Assembly: GCF_017114995.1 (NCBI RefSeq)
Contig: NZ_JABXKL010000092.1
Span: forward strand, 184,079 to 245,217
Direction: 5' to 3'
DNA: 61,139 nt
Source of the DNA: Nostoc sp. NMS9
GTDB lineage: Bacteria; Cyanobacteriota; Cyanobacteriia; Cyanobacteriales; Nostocaceae
In this document: positions 50,362-59,240 of the stretch, piece by piece
How the letters are laid out: every line of letters begins with the position of its first letter
Numbering within the stretch: position 1 is the stretch's first letter
Notes under the pieces: model-generated
The model's database searches: none
What the model was told of the DNA's origin: nothing
Seen by the model: the letters and a program-made list of their open reading frames with translations, nothing else
Made by a program: the position numbers and the translations under genes

Positions 50362-52992
50362 TCATTCTGGCAAACCCTCTACCCGCATCAAATCCAATTC
50401 GCGTTCAAATATTTCATCAATTGGCAACATTTGACCATCAACAGTCATAAATTTATGATCTTTTGTTGCCCGAATCAATGAACCATCTTCCAAACAATAC
50501 TCAAACACCTCTTGTTGTCCGCGATCGTGCCACTGTGCCACAGGTTGGGTGTAAATATTTCCATGATTATCAACACTATATACAGTACATTCAATGCCTT
50601 TTTCTACAATTTTTCCAATCGGCATTAATCCATATTCTACGGTCAATATTTCCGTGTCATAGCTTAAACAATATTCAGCAAACTTCAACATTTGCTCAAA
50701 TAATTCATCCGCAACTTTTTTCTGAACGCCATTTTTTGCTGCGCCATCCACGAATTTTTCTCGCTGCTTTTGCATCTCAGAAACTTTCTTTTTACCCATC
50801 GCCCGACGCAGTAAGTCAGCTTGTCCTAAAGAATATCCCGCCATATCTTGAGCAATTTTCATGATTTGCTCTTGATAGACCATAATTCCATAAGTTTCGT
50901 CTAATATTGGTTCTAAAATGGTGTGTTGATAATCAATCTTTTCTCGACCATGTTTGCGGTTAATAAATTTAGGAATTAGTCCTGCATCTAATGGCCCAGG
51001 TCGATAAAGTGCCAAAATTGAAGAAATATCTTCTATATTAGAAGGTTTCAAATCTCGCACAATCTGACGCATCCCTGAAGATTCTAATTGAAATATTCCT
51101 TCTAACTCACCTGCTTCTAATAACTCATAAGTTTTTTGTACATCTTTAGGTAGACTGCTATGTTCACCTTTAGCTAATATCCTCTGGGCTTTTCTTTCCT
51201 GGCGAGGAATTTCATCAGGATCGACCCGATATCCTCTCGTTTCTTGAATCAAATCAACAGTCTTTTGAATCAGCGTCAGGTTCCGTAAACCCAGAAAATC
51301 CATTTTCAATAAACCCATTGATTCCAGGTCTTCCATGAAATACTGGGTAATCACAGAACCATCATTATTCTTCTGTAGCGGGACAATTTCATCAAGTGGA
51401 TCGGCGGAAATTACCACACCTGCTGCATGAACACCAAATGTTTTGTTAGTTCCTTCAATTCGCATTGCCATATCAAGCCAATGACGAACATGAGGTTCTT
51501 TATCATATTTTTCTTTAAACTCTGGTTCTGGAGTTTTATCGGAAACCATCACCTTGAGTTTCGTTGGTTTCCCCCGAACCACAGGAATTAATTTCGCCAT
51601 TTTGTCAGCTTCCCCGTAGGGAATATTTAATACTCTGGCAACATCTTTCAAAACTGCTTTAGAAGTTAGGCGGTTAAAAGTAATAATTTGGGCAACTCTA
51701 TCTGCACCATATTTCTCAGTTACATATTCAATAACTTTATCCCGTTGTTCAATACAGAAATCCGTATCAATATCAGGCATTGATTTCCGTTCTGGGTTCA
51801 AGAAACGCTCGAATAGTAACCCATGATGTACAGGGTCAATATTAGTAATTCGCATTGCATAAGCAACTAATGAACCAGCCGCCGAACCCCGACCTGGCCC
51901 CACAGGAATATTGTTATCTCTAGCAAATTTGATGTAGTCCCATACAACTAAAAAGTATTTGGAAAAACCCATCTGCTGAATCATTTTCAGCTCGTATTCC
52001 AATCTTTCTTTATAGACGGAATCGACTTCCTGGCGAGATTTGCGATTTAATCGTTCTAAAAGTCCTTGCCATGCAACATCTTCGGCGTAAGTGTCAGCAG
52101 TATGACCGGAAGGAATGGGAGGTGTAGGAATCTGAGGCTCACCCATAATATGGTAAGGCTCGACTTTATCAGCGACTTCTTCAGTAGTAGCGATCGCTTC
52201 GGCAATCACATCATCCGGCAAATGGTCACGAAATAGCTGCCGCATCTCTTCACCAGACTTGAGATACTCTGTACCGCTATAACGCATCCGCTTATCTTCA
52301 ATAATTAACTTGCCAGTTTGAATGCATAGTAAAGCATCGTGAGCTTCAACGTCAAAACAAGATATAAAATGTGAATCATTAGTAGCAACAATTTTAATCC
52401 CTAGCTCCCGCGCAATTTTGACAATTTCCACATTCACAATCCGGTCTTCTTGGGAACCGTGGTCTTGAATTTCTAAATAATAATCATCACCAAATACATC
52501 TTTATACCACTGAGCAACTTTCCGGGCGGCATCTGGTCTATTACTGAGAATCGCTTGGGGAACTTCTCCACCCAAACAAGCGCTGGTGACAATCAAGCCT
52601 TCATGATATTCTTTTAATAAATCTTTATTAATACAAGGACGAGAAAAAATTCCTTTGCCTTGAACACCTTGGAGGTGAGAAATTGTGGTTAATTTGACTA
52701 AATTTTTGTAACCTTTGGTATTTTTAGCTAAAACGACTTGATGATATTTTGGGCGGCGTTCTTGTTTTTCAATATCGCCATTAATTACATACATTTCATT
52801 GCCGATAATCGGCTTAATATTTTGACTACGGCAGATTTTGATCAGTTCAACAGCTCCATACATGACACCATGATCGGTAAGAGCGATCGCTTTCATTCCC
52901 AGTGCGATCGCTCGATCCACCAACTCTGGAAGCTGACTGGCCCCATCAAGTAGACTGTAGTCACTGTGAATATGTAAAGGAACAAAGGACAT
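50362..52992 (-). CDS. dnaE: DNA polymerase III alpha subunit, N-terminal part, with N-intein (DnaE-N)
   Basis: The replicative polymerase subunit is encoded in two pieces in cyanobacteria and joined by protein trans-splicing. This piece has 876 residues: 774 of DnaE, then a 102-residue intein half. The PHP domain starts at once (FVPLHIHSDYSLLDG), the palm has MPDIDTDFCIEQR, and the extein ends KFAEY before Cys775. I chose the ATG at 52992 with GGAG six bases upstream; the one at 53010 adds six residues. The partner dnaE-C gene is outside the window. The 774-residue extein length equals that of the classical cyanobacterial split. Confidence 0.95.
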   Translation of the reverse strand: MSFVPLHIHSDYSLLDGASQLPELVDRAIALGMKAIALTDHGVMYGAVELIKICRSQNIKPIIGNEMYVINGDIEKQERRPKYHQVVLAKNTKGYKNLVKLTTISHLQGVQGKGIFSRPCINKDLLKEYHEGLIVTSACLGGEVPQAILSNRPDAARKVAQWYKDVFGDDYYLEIQDHGSQEDRIVNVEIVKIARELGIKIVATNDSHFISCFDVEAHDALLCIQTGKLIIEDKRMRYSGTEYLKSGEEMRQLFRDHLPDDVIAEAIATTEEVADKVEPYHIMGEPQIPTPPIPSGHTADTYAEDVAWQGLLERLNRKSRQEVDSVYKERLEYELKMIQQMGFSKYFLVVWDYIKFARDNNIPVGPGRGSAAGSLVAYAMRITNIDPVHHGLLFERFLNPERKSMPDIDTDFCIEQRDKVIEYVTEKYGADRVAQIITFNRLTSKAVLKDVARVLNIPYGEADKMAKLIPVVRGKPTKLKVMVSDKTPEPEFKEKYDKEPHVRHWLDMAMRIEGTNKTFGVHAAGVVISADPLDEIVPLQKNNDGSVITQYFMEDLESMGLLKMDFLGLRNLTLIQKTVDLIQETRGYRVDPDEIPRQERKAQRILAKGEHSSLPKDVQKTYELLEAGELEGIFQLESSGMRQIVRDLKPSNIEDISSILALYRPGPLDAGLIPKFINRKHGREKIDYQHTILEPILDETYGIMVYQEQIMKIAQDMAGYSLGQADLLRRAMGKKKVSEMQKQREKFVDGAAKNGVQKKVADELFEQMLKFAEYCLSYDTEILTVEYGLMPIGKIVEKGIECTVYSVDNHGNIYTQPVAQWHDRGQQEVFEYCLEDGSLIRATKDHKFMTVDGQMLPIDEIFERELDLMRVEGLPE
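50365..50670 (-). other. DnaE split intein, N-terminal half (Npu/Ssp type, 102 residues)
   Basis: It begins CLSYDTEILTVEYGLMPIG and contains the block B-like TKDHKFMTVDGQMLPIDE. Cys1 does the first acyl shift and the TxxH-like motif of block B assists. It ends ELDLMRVEGLPE at the stop codon. Compared from memory with the Nostoc punctiforme half, it is close but carries several substitutions. Confidence 0.95.
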
Positions 52993-53185
52993 AAGCATCT
53001 CCAACCACAAGCCAAGATACCTCTAGGGGCCTACCTTGTGGTATACCCTTTCGAGCCAGATTTTGCAAAGCAACGGAATCTTAGATTAACAGTTTTTAAC
53101 CAAAATTAAAGCTGTTCTTTTTCGGGAATTATCACTATCATTAGTGTTGTTTTAATAGTTACAGCAGTTAAGCAGTATCTAGCCA

Positions 53186-54478
53186 ATGAGTCAAACAGAG
53201 AGAACTACTTCGCCTGAAACCAAAGCTAGCCCTTGGTGGCAGCGTATCCCTCTCACGTTGCAAATTCTCATCGCCTTAGTAGCGGCAGTCAGCGTCGGAA
53301 TTGCCCTTGGTGCGGGGAATCCCAATCCCAGCAATGCCACCTTAATCAACAATTTAGCAATTCCAGCTGAATTGGTGCTAAAGGCTCTCCGCGCCTTGGC
53401 TACACCCTTGATTCTGGTAGCGGTGCTACATACTTTGATGACTACCAATATCCCTGGTACAGCCGGACGGCGGCTGGCAGTACTACTTTTAACCAACACA
53501 ACCGTAGCTATTTTAGTGGGACTTTTGGTAGCTAATGTACTGCGTCCAGGGACTTGGGGCAATGTAAGCACCTCAACAAGTACGGCAATAACTCCTCAAA
53601 GTCTCGATCCTTGGGGAATACTCAAAGATGCTGTACCGGAAGCTGTCCTGAAGCCATTAGTTGATAATAATGTTATCCAGCTGATTGTGATTGCCCTGAG
53701 TTTTGGCATCGTTCTGCGGGGATTAAAATCTGAACAAATCGCCCAAGGCAAGAATGGATTCCAGCCGATAGAAGATGTCATCGGAATTTTATTTGAAGCA
53801 GTAGTCCGCATCCTCAACTGGGTAATTGCCTTAGTGCCCTTCGCAGTCTTTGGGATTGTAGCTAAAACTATTGCGATGCAGGGCTTTGCACCGTTTAAAT
53901 CTTTGGGTGCATTTATCGTCGCCGTATTGTTAGCACTGGTATTGCAAGCGTGCTACTATCTCATCAGAGTAAAATTTGGTTCTTGGGTACACCCGTTAAA
54001 ATTCCTAGCTGGCGGTTCTGATGCCTTTTTGACAGCTTTCTCAACTTCTTCCTCTGCGGCAGCAATGCCCGTAACCTTTGAGGTTTTGCAAACAAAAGTC
54101 GGTTTAAGGGAATCTTCTGCTGCCTTGGGGGCATTAGTCGGGGCAAATTTCAATAATGATGGCACTGCCCTCTATGAAGCAATGTCTGCGTTGTATATTT
54201 CCCAACTAATTGGACAACATCTGAGTCTAGGACAGCAGTTAATTGTCATCCTTACCTCAATTTTTGCATCGGTAGGTGCGGCAAATATTCCCAATGCTGG
54301 ACTGGTAACGATGACACTAGTGTTCACTTCTGTCGGTTTACCTACCCAATACATCGCTTTGCTAGTTACTGTAGACTGGTTTTTGGATCGCTGCCGTACC
54401 GCGATTAATGTTATGGGAGATATGACTGTCAGTGCTTTACTTGACGGCAAAAAGCCACGTTCTGTAGACGAGGCTTAG
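53186..54478 (+). CDS. Dicarboxylate/amino acid:cation symporter (DAACS family)
   Basis: A 430-residue GltP/DctA-type Na+ or H+ symporter with eight TM segments and two re-entrant loops. HP1 carries TAFSTSSSAAAMPVTFEVL (serine-rich), TM7 NNDGTALYEAMSALYI, HP2 IPNAGLVTMTLVF and TM8 DRCRTAINVMGD. The N-terminal 17 residues are soluble. The substrate is glutamate, aspartate or a C4-dicarboxylate. It is divergent from dnaE across 193 bp and convergent with the 59-aa gene. Confidence 0.88.
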   Translation: MSQTERTTSPETKASPWWQRIPLTLQILIALVAAVSVGIALGAGNPNPSNATLINNLAIPAELVLKALRALATPLILVAVLHTLMTTNIPGTAGRRLAVLLLTNTTVAILVGLLVANVLRPGTWGNVSTSTSTAITPQSLDPWGILKDAVPEAVLKPLVDNNVIQLIVIALSFGIVLRGLKSEQIAQGKNGFQPIEDVIGILFEAVVRILNWVIALVPFAVFGIVAKTIAMQGFAPFKSLGAFIVAVLLALVLQACYYLIRVKFGSWVHPLKFLAGGSDAFLTAFSTSSSAAAMPVTFEVLQTKVGLRESSAALGALVGANFNNDGTALYEAMSALYISQLIGQHLSLGQQLIVILTSIFASVGAANIPNAGLVTMTLVFTSVGLPTQYIALLVTVDWFLDRCRTAINVMGDMTVSALLDGKKPRSVDEA

Positions 54479-54518
54479 TTTGCCAGCTTTTAGTTGAGTT
54501 CAGCAGCTTTTCAAATAT

Positions 54519-54698
54519 CTAATGCTGTTGAGGCCCTTTGGCATCACATTCTTTAGTCCAGCAACGTTCTAAAAGTTGCAGACGCCAGATCAATACAAAG
54601 CGTTGGGGATTCAATACTAATTTAGTATCGCGACTAAATAAAGGCTGGTTCAGATACTGCCAAAGAGGAAATTTAATTTTGGTGTGTTTTGGAGTCAT
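54519..54698 (-). CDS. Small soluble protein (59 aa)
   Basis: A 59-codon gene: MTPKHTKIKFPLWQYLNQPL, then FSRDTKLVLNPQRFVLIWRL and QLLERCWTKECDAKGPQQH. The Trp/Leu/Arg pattern looks like a compact helical protein rather than random frame. It has no clear Shine-Dalgarno sequence, which is common in cyanobacteria. Its stop is 40 bp from the convergent symporter stop. The opposite-strand frame over the same DNA is low-complexity and I take it as the shadow. Function unknown. Confidence 0.55.
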   Translation of the reverse strand: MTPKHTKIKFPLWQYLNQPLFSRDTKLVLNPQRFVLIWRLQLLERCWTKECDAKGPQQH

Positions 54699-55030
54699 AA
54701 GAACAACAAAGATAATATAAAAGTTTTGTCTAGCAATTGCCTGATACTGTTTTTCTAGTTAAAGGCTACCCTGCGTTTTTGCAATTGTCTTTGTGGCAAT
54801 TGCGGAATTTCAGCAAGTGAATTTATGTTGTTTCCGCTTTAATACTGAGAATTGCACGCACCATTTTTCTGATTCCATATCCTGTGAAATCTTATGACTT
54901 TTCATGAAATTCTTGCTTCAAAGACATCGCTAGGGACGTACATAATAAGGTTCGCTTGAGGCAAACTGTTATATAAAGCCGTTGCTGCCGTTGAGATAAA
55001 ATAGGTGAAAAATTGCTGAATTAGACATAA
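54699..55030. other. Gene-free region
   Basis: About 330 bp upstream of the 59-aa gene. The inverted words gcaattg/caattgc occur near 54731-54800. I see no gene or RNA. Confidence 0.45.
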
Positions 55031-55034
55031 ATTT

Positions 55035-55205
55035 TGAATTGTTTCTCATCCCACCGTTACTACCCGCCGAATTTCGTCACTGCGAAACCCGATCGCCATT
55101 GGACGACGTACCCCCAGAAGTGCTACCACGTCGTACAATTCCAGTACCACCCCTCTATTCGCAGGGAATGGACAATATCGCCGCTTTTCAGGTCAATCAC
55201 TAGTA
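55035..55205 (-). pseudogene. Remnant of a TIGR03032 family protein
   Basis: Minus strand: IDLKSGDIVHSLRIEG, a one-base frameshift, then VVLELYDVVALLGVRRPM and AIGFRSDEIRRVVTVG to a stop. This is the C-terminal end of the TIGR03032/DUF4915 family, often tied to TPR or peptide-maturation loci. The rest of the gene is absent. The opposite-strand frame at 55034-55279 is a shadow of it. Confidence 0.75.
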
Positions 55206-55394
55206 CCGCAAGGCGGAAGTCAAAAATCAAAAGTCAAAAGGGTTTAATTTTGGGCTTTATGGCTGTCATGAAATGGTAAGTTTATTTCCGCCGACCTGTA
55301 CTAGTAACCCACAGCGAGGCTGAACGTTTTTCTGATGCAATTTCTCGTCCAAAGATAGGTAATATGATGTCCGGGTAATTAACCATAATAACCG

Positions 55395-55460
55395 GAACCC
55401 CACCCCGCAAAAGCTGCGCTTTAGCTCCCCTCCCCGCTTGCGGGGAGGGGTTCTTTTATT
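55395..55460. repeat. Dispersed repeat with perfect 10-bp hairpin
   Basis: CCCCTCCCCG (55427-55436) pairs perfectly with CGGGGAGGGG (55441-55450) around CTTG and is followed by TTCTTTTATT, preceded by aaccccaccccgcaaaagc. It looks like a transposable or REP-type element that could terminate plus-strand transcription. An agtcaaa heptamer run lies just before, at about 55217-55240. Confidence 0.65.
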
Positions 55461-55533
55461 ATGGGTGATTTGGCGGACATGATATAACTTAGTAGATAAC
55501 TAAAATTTCCTTGGGCGGACTCTATATCTTGAC

Positions 55534-55567
55534 AAAAAAAGTGGGACGAACAAGATGTCCATCCCAC
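55534..55567 (-). terminator. Intrinsic terminator of the flavodiiron operon
   Basis: Read on minus, GTGGGATGGAC and GTTCGTCCCAC form an 11-position stem with minor bulges, directly followed by seven T residues. It lies 80 bp after the flv1 stop. Confidence 0.8.
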
Positions 55568-55648
55568 AAGAAAAAGAAGATTTTTCTAATTAAAACGCCT
55601 TGGCATATTTAAGCTAAAGCGGTTCCGTTAAGTTAAATTTCTCACTAT

Positions 55649-57361
55649 CTAATAATGAGTGCCGGTTTTGCGATGATTAATGGCAGTAACAGCATCAGGC
55701 TTGAGTAATTTCCCTTCGTCCACAGTTGCATACACAACCCAATGATCTCCACATTCCAGACGTTGGTTGACTGAGCATTCCAAATATGCTAGGGAATCAG
55801 TAAGGATGGTACAGCCGTTATCTGCAACTGCTGTACTAAAGTTGGCAAATCGGTCTTCCCCAGGCGCGAAAGATTTACGGAAATGCTTCATGTAGTCTTG
55901 ATGATTGCCTTCAGGTAGAATATTTAAGGCAAACTTACCGCCCGGATACATCAAAGATTCGATCGCTCGGTCTTTGGCGATCGCCACAGTTAATCCGGGT
56001 GGATTGAAGGTGGCTTGAGAAACCCAAGCGCCTAACATTGCGGTAGACACTTCTCCTTGTTTAGCTGTCACCACGCAGACGGAACCAACGATCCGCCCAA
56101 CAGCCTGTTCCACTGGAGTAGCTGCTTGTTGTGGTACGCGTACCTTTTTAGCCTTTTTCAGTGCTTGGGCAAAGTCTGTACCTAGTTCTTCACAGAACTT
56201 GAGAGTGACATCATCAGGTTTAAACTTCACCTTCAGGGTGTCAAAGCCGAAGCGATATCCAGCATCTCGGAGTTTACCTTCAATTAAGTCAAAGGCTTCG
56301 CCACTCCAGCCGTAGGAACCAAAAACCCCAGCGAGTTTGCTGTTGTCACCGCTTGATAGCACAATACCTAAAGCAGTATGAATGGGAGTTGGGGCATGAC
56401 CACCGATGGTAGGAGAACCAATGATAAAACCCTCTGACTGTGCTAGGTTGATGCGAACTTCATCAGGAGTAGCAAATTCGCAGTTAATCGATTTGACCGC
56501 AACTCCACCTTTAGTTAGTCCCAGAGCGATCGCTTGTGCTAAAGTCGCTGTATTTCCGTAAGCTGAAGCGTAAAGTAGGGCAACGGAAATTTCGCGATCG
56601 TTATGAGAACGGCTCCACTCTGCATAAGCTTTGGTGAGTTCGATTAAGCTGGTGCGTACCAAGGGCCCATGACCCACAGCATACATTCTCACCTGCAAAT
56701 CTGATATTTTCTCCAAAGCTGCTTGCACATGAGGAGTTTGGGGAGCCATCAGGCAATTAAAGTAGTAACGCTGGTCTTCTTTAAGCGCTTCCCAGTTATC
56801 ATCAAACACTTCATCACCACAGAGATGAGTTGCAAATAACTTATCTGTGTAGAGGATTTGGGTTTGCTGATCGTAGGTACAAAGTCCTTCCGGCCAACGC
56901 GGACTGGGAGTGGGCAAGAATTTCAAAACATGACCCTTACCTAAATCCAGAGTTTCTTTCCCCCGCATCACCAAGACTTTGAGATCATGCTCTAGAAAAG
57001 CAGCACGCAAATTGTTGGCACCGGGAAGAGAACAGACAAAAGTTACCTGTGGTGCCAGTTCTAAAATTGCTTTGAGGGTTGCAACTCGATTGGGACTAAA
57101 ATGGCCCAGGATTATATAATCCAAATGTTGTAAATCTAAAGTCTGCCGCAATGCCTCTAAATAAATTTCGGTAAAGCTTTCTGGCGGTGGATCGATAAGT
57201 GCGGTTTTATCAGCTTCAATTAAATAGCAATTGGAGGTAGTACCTCTTTCAAGTGCGTATTCAATTTCAAACCGCAGACGTGACCAACTACGTGCTCTGA
57301 TCGCCTTAGTATTTGTAGCAATTGGTAGAACTTGTACGTCGCGTGGCTTGGAATTGGTCAT
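55649..57361 (-). CDS. flv1B: Flavodiiron protein Flv1 type (probably Flv1B)
   Basis: A 570-residue cyanobacterial flavodiiron protein: lactamase-like, flavodoxin-like and flavin-reductase domains in order. The iron-ligand motif H-x-E-x-D-H is replaced: GHFSPNRV at residues 86-93 keeps only the His, the Flv1 signature. It works as heterodimer with Flv3 in NAD(P)H-driven reduction of O2 to water. I chose the ATG at 57361 (MTNSKPRDVQVLPIATN); the open frame to 57505 is just translated heptamer repeats. The tandem order flv3-flv1 on one strand is that of the heterocyst-type B pair in Anabaena, hence the B call, which is inference. Confidence 0.85.
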   Translation of the reverse strand: MTNSKPRDVQVLPIATNTKAIRARSWSRLRFEIEYALERGTTSNCYLIEADKTALIDPPPESFTEIYLEALRQTLDLQHLDYIILGHFSPNRVATLKAILELAPQVTFVCSLPGANNLRAAFLEHDLKVLVMRGKETLDLGKGHVLKFLPTPSPRWPEGLCTYDQQTQILYTDKLFATHLCGDEVFDDNWEALKEDQRYYFNCLMAPQTPHVQAALEKISDLQVRMYAVGHGPLVRTSLIELTKAYAEWSRSHNDREISVALLYASAYGNTATLAQAIALGLTKGGVAVKSINCEFATPDEVRINLAQSEGFIIGSPTIGGHAPTPIHTALGIVLSSGDNSKLAGVFGSYGWSGEAFDLIEGKLRDAGYRFGFDTLKVKFKPDDVTLKFCEELGTDFAQALKKAKKVRVPQQAATPVEQAVGRIVGSVCVVTAKQGEVSTAMLGAWVSQATFNPPGLTVAIAKDRAIESLMYPGGKFALNILPEGNHQDYMKHFRKSFAPGEDRFANFSTAVADNGCTILTDSLAYLECSVNQRLECGDHWVVYATVDEGKLLKPDAVTAINHRKTGTHY

Positions 57362-57373
57362 AGCTGTTAAAAG

Positions 57374-57519
57374 TTGGGGAATTGGGCATTGGGCATTGGG
57401 CATTGGGAATTGGGCATTGGGCATTGGGCATTGGGGAAGATGAGGGGAATGAGGGGGATGAGGGAGACAGCGAAAATAACCCATGCCCCATGCCCCATGC
57501 CCCATTCCCCATGCCCAAT
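57374..57519. repeat. Heptamer arrays filling the flv3-flv1 gap
   Basis: GGGCATT heptamers (57374-57434), gatgaggg-type repeats (57437-57466) and CCCATGC heptamers (57480-57519) occupy almost the whole 160-bp gap. They keep an open frame upstream of flv1 that encodes a Trp/Pro/Asn/Met-rich peptide and mimics an N-terminal extension. Confidence 0.9.
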
Positions 57520-57521
57520 CT

Positions 57522-59240
57522 TTAGTAGTAATTACCTACTTTGCGATGGCGAACGGCTGTCAATCCATCGTTTTTGGAGACACGACCTTCTTGGACGGTG
57601 CAGTATAAAATCCAGTGGTCGCTGCATTCCATGCTGGTCTGTATTTCACATTCCATGTATGCCAAAGCATCTGCCAGAATCGGCGAACCGTTTTTTGCGG
57701 TTTGAGTTTTCACTCCTGCAAAGCGGTCAGCACCAGGATGTAAGCGCTTGAGGAAGTGTTTTTTGAGTTCTTGATAATTGCCTTCTTCTAAAACGTTGAG
57801 GACGAAGCGATCGCCTACTTGCATTAAGGAATCAATGGCGCGGTCTTTCGCAACGGCAATTGTGAATCCCAAGGGTTGCAAACTCGCTTGCGTTACCCAC
57901 GATGCCAGCATTGCACTTGAGACATTATCTTTTTTTGTGGTGACTATATATAGTCCACTACTAATGCGACCCAGCGCCTTTTCCATGTTGACATCAAGGG
58001 ACTTGATTTGCTTGATGTTGCGATCACGCACTAGCAATTGTCCGATGTCTGTACCCGCTTCTTCACACAATTGGAATGTGGATGCTGTGGGAGCCTCTCT
58101 AATCCGAATCGCTGGGAAGGCTTCTTTGATGCCAGAGTTGAGAAATTGTCTGCGGATTGTATCAATGGGTTCATCATCCCCACCGTAACATTCAAACAGC
58201 CCAATCAGTTGCTTGTTCTTGGCGACAGCTAGCACCGAACTGATACTAGCTTGGGCGGCGGCGGAAGTAGTTGGGGGCATACCAATAATGATGCCAGCTG
58301 CTCTCCCTGCTAGTTCTTGAATTTCTTGGCTTTCAGCAGTACTCAGATCCAGTACTTCTACGCCAACGCCAGTTTTCAAGATACCTTCAGCAATTGCGTG
58401 ACCAAGGCGCTCACCATACCCATATTCTGAGACAAAAAACAAGCCAACTGTTGTTTCTGCTTTCGCTTGTTTTTGGCTCCAATTTTCGTAACAGCCGGTC
58501 AGAACATCTAAATGGTGGTATAATAATGGCCCGTGACCATTGGCGATAATATTAATCTTTCCGAGATCACCCATCCGCTTCATGGCATTCACCAAAGAAC
58601 GAGCATTAGGGCCCATCAAGCAGTCGTAGTAAAATCTAAAGTCAGCTTCGATCGCTTCTAAATCTTCGTCGAAGGTGCGATCGTCACAGAAGTGCATCCC
58701 AAAAGCATCACAGGTGTAGAGAATTTGGGTTTTGCGGTCAAAGCTAAAGATTGTATCCGGCCAGTGCAGGTTAGGCGCACTCACGAATTCCATTTCGTGT
58801 CCTTTGCCGATATCGATGCGATCGCCAGTTTTCACAACCCGCTTGGAAAAAGGGTCGTGTACTAAGCCTTCCAAAAACTGAAGCGCAACTTTTGAGGCTA
58901 AGACGGTAGCTCTAGGAGCTAACTGGAGGACATCTTCTACTAAGCCGCTATGGTCTGGCTCTGTGTGGCTGACAATTATGTAATCAATTGTTTTGGGGTT
59001 GACAAGACCTTTAAGGGTCTCTAAATACAGATCACGAAACTTCTGGTGAGAAGTATCAATTAAAACTGTTTGTTCGCCCCTAATTAGATATGAATTGTAG
59101 GTTGTACCATTTTGCAGTCCGAATTCGATATCAAACCGATCGCGATCCCAATCAAGAGAGCGAATCGCCGTTGTGTTAGGGGCAATTTCTACAGTTTGTA
59201 TAGTTAGCCGATGTTGAACGTTCTCTGCGATCGCTACCAT
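57522..59240 (-). CDS. flv3B: Flavodiiron protein Flv3 type (probably Flv3B)
   Basis: A 572-residue flavodiiron protein with intact diiron ligands: SHTEPDHSG (His92, Glu94, Asp96, His97), then further ligands around NLHWPDTIFSF, CDAFGMHFCD and NGHGPLLYHH. Flavodoxin-like (VGLFFVSEYGYGERLGHAI) and flavin reductase domains (SSAMLASWVTQASLQP) follow. It would reduce O2, and in heterocysts protect nitrogenase in the light. It is the first gene of a two-gene operon with flv1. No GTA-N8-TAC NtcA site is obvious upstream by eye. Confidence 0.88.
   Translation of the reverse strand: MVAIAENVQHRLTIQTVEIAPNTTAIRSLDWDRDRFDIEFGLQNGTTYNSYLIRGEQTVLIDTSHQKFRDLYLETLKGLVNPKTIDYIIVSHTEPDHSGLVEDVLQLAPRATVLASKVALQFLEGLVHDPFSKRVVKTGDRIDIGKGHEMEFVSAPNLHWPDTIFSFDRKTQILYTCDAFGMHFCDDRTFDEDLEAIEADFRFYYDCLMGPNARSLVNAMKRMGDLGKINIIANGHGPLLYHHLDVLTGCYENWSQKQAKAETTVGLFFVSEYGYGERLGHAIAEGILKTGVGVEVLDLSTAESQEIQELAGRAAGIIIGMPPTTSAAAQASISSVLAVAKNKQLIGLFECYGGDDEPIDTIRRQFLNSGIKEAFPAIRIREAPTASTFQLCEEAGTDIGQLLVRDRNIKQIKSLDVNMEKALGRISSGLYIVTTKKDNVSSAMLASWVTQASLQPLGFTIAVAKDRAIDSLMQVGDRFVLNVLEEGNYQELKKHFLKRLHPGADRFAGVKTQTAKNGSPILADALAYMECEIQTSMECSDHWILYCTVQEGRVSKNDGLTAVRHRKVGNYY

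Noticed and set aside
54538..54720. 60-codon plus frame after the symporter
   Set aside because: The minus strand of the same DNA encodes the more protein-like 59-residue product.
55034..55279. 81-codon plus frame
   Set aside because: It is the shadow of the TIGR03032 remnant on the minus strand.
57362..57505. 48-residue N-terminal extension of Flv1
   Set aside because: It is translated heptamer repeat; family similarity begins at the ATG at 57361.
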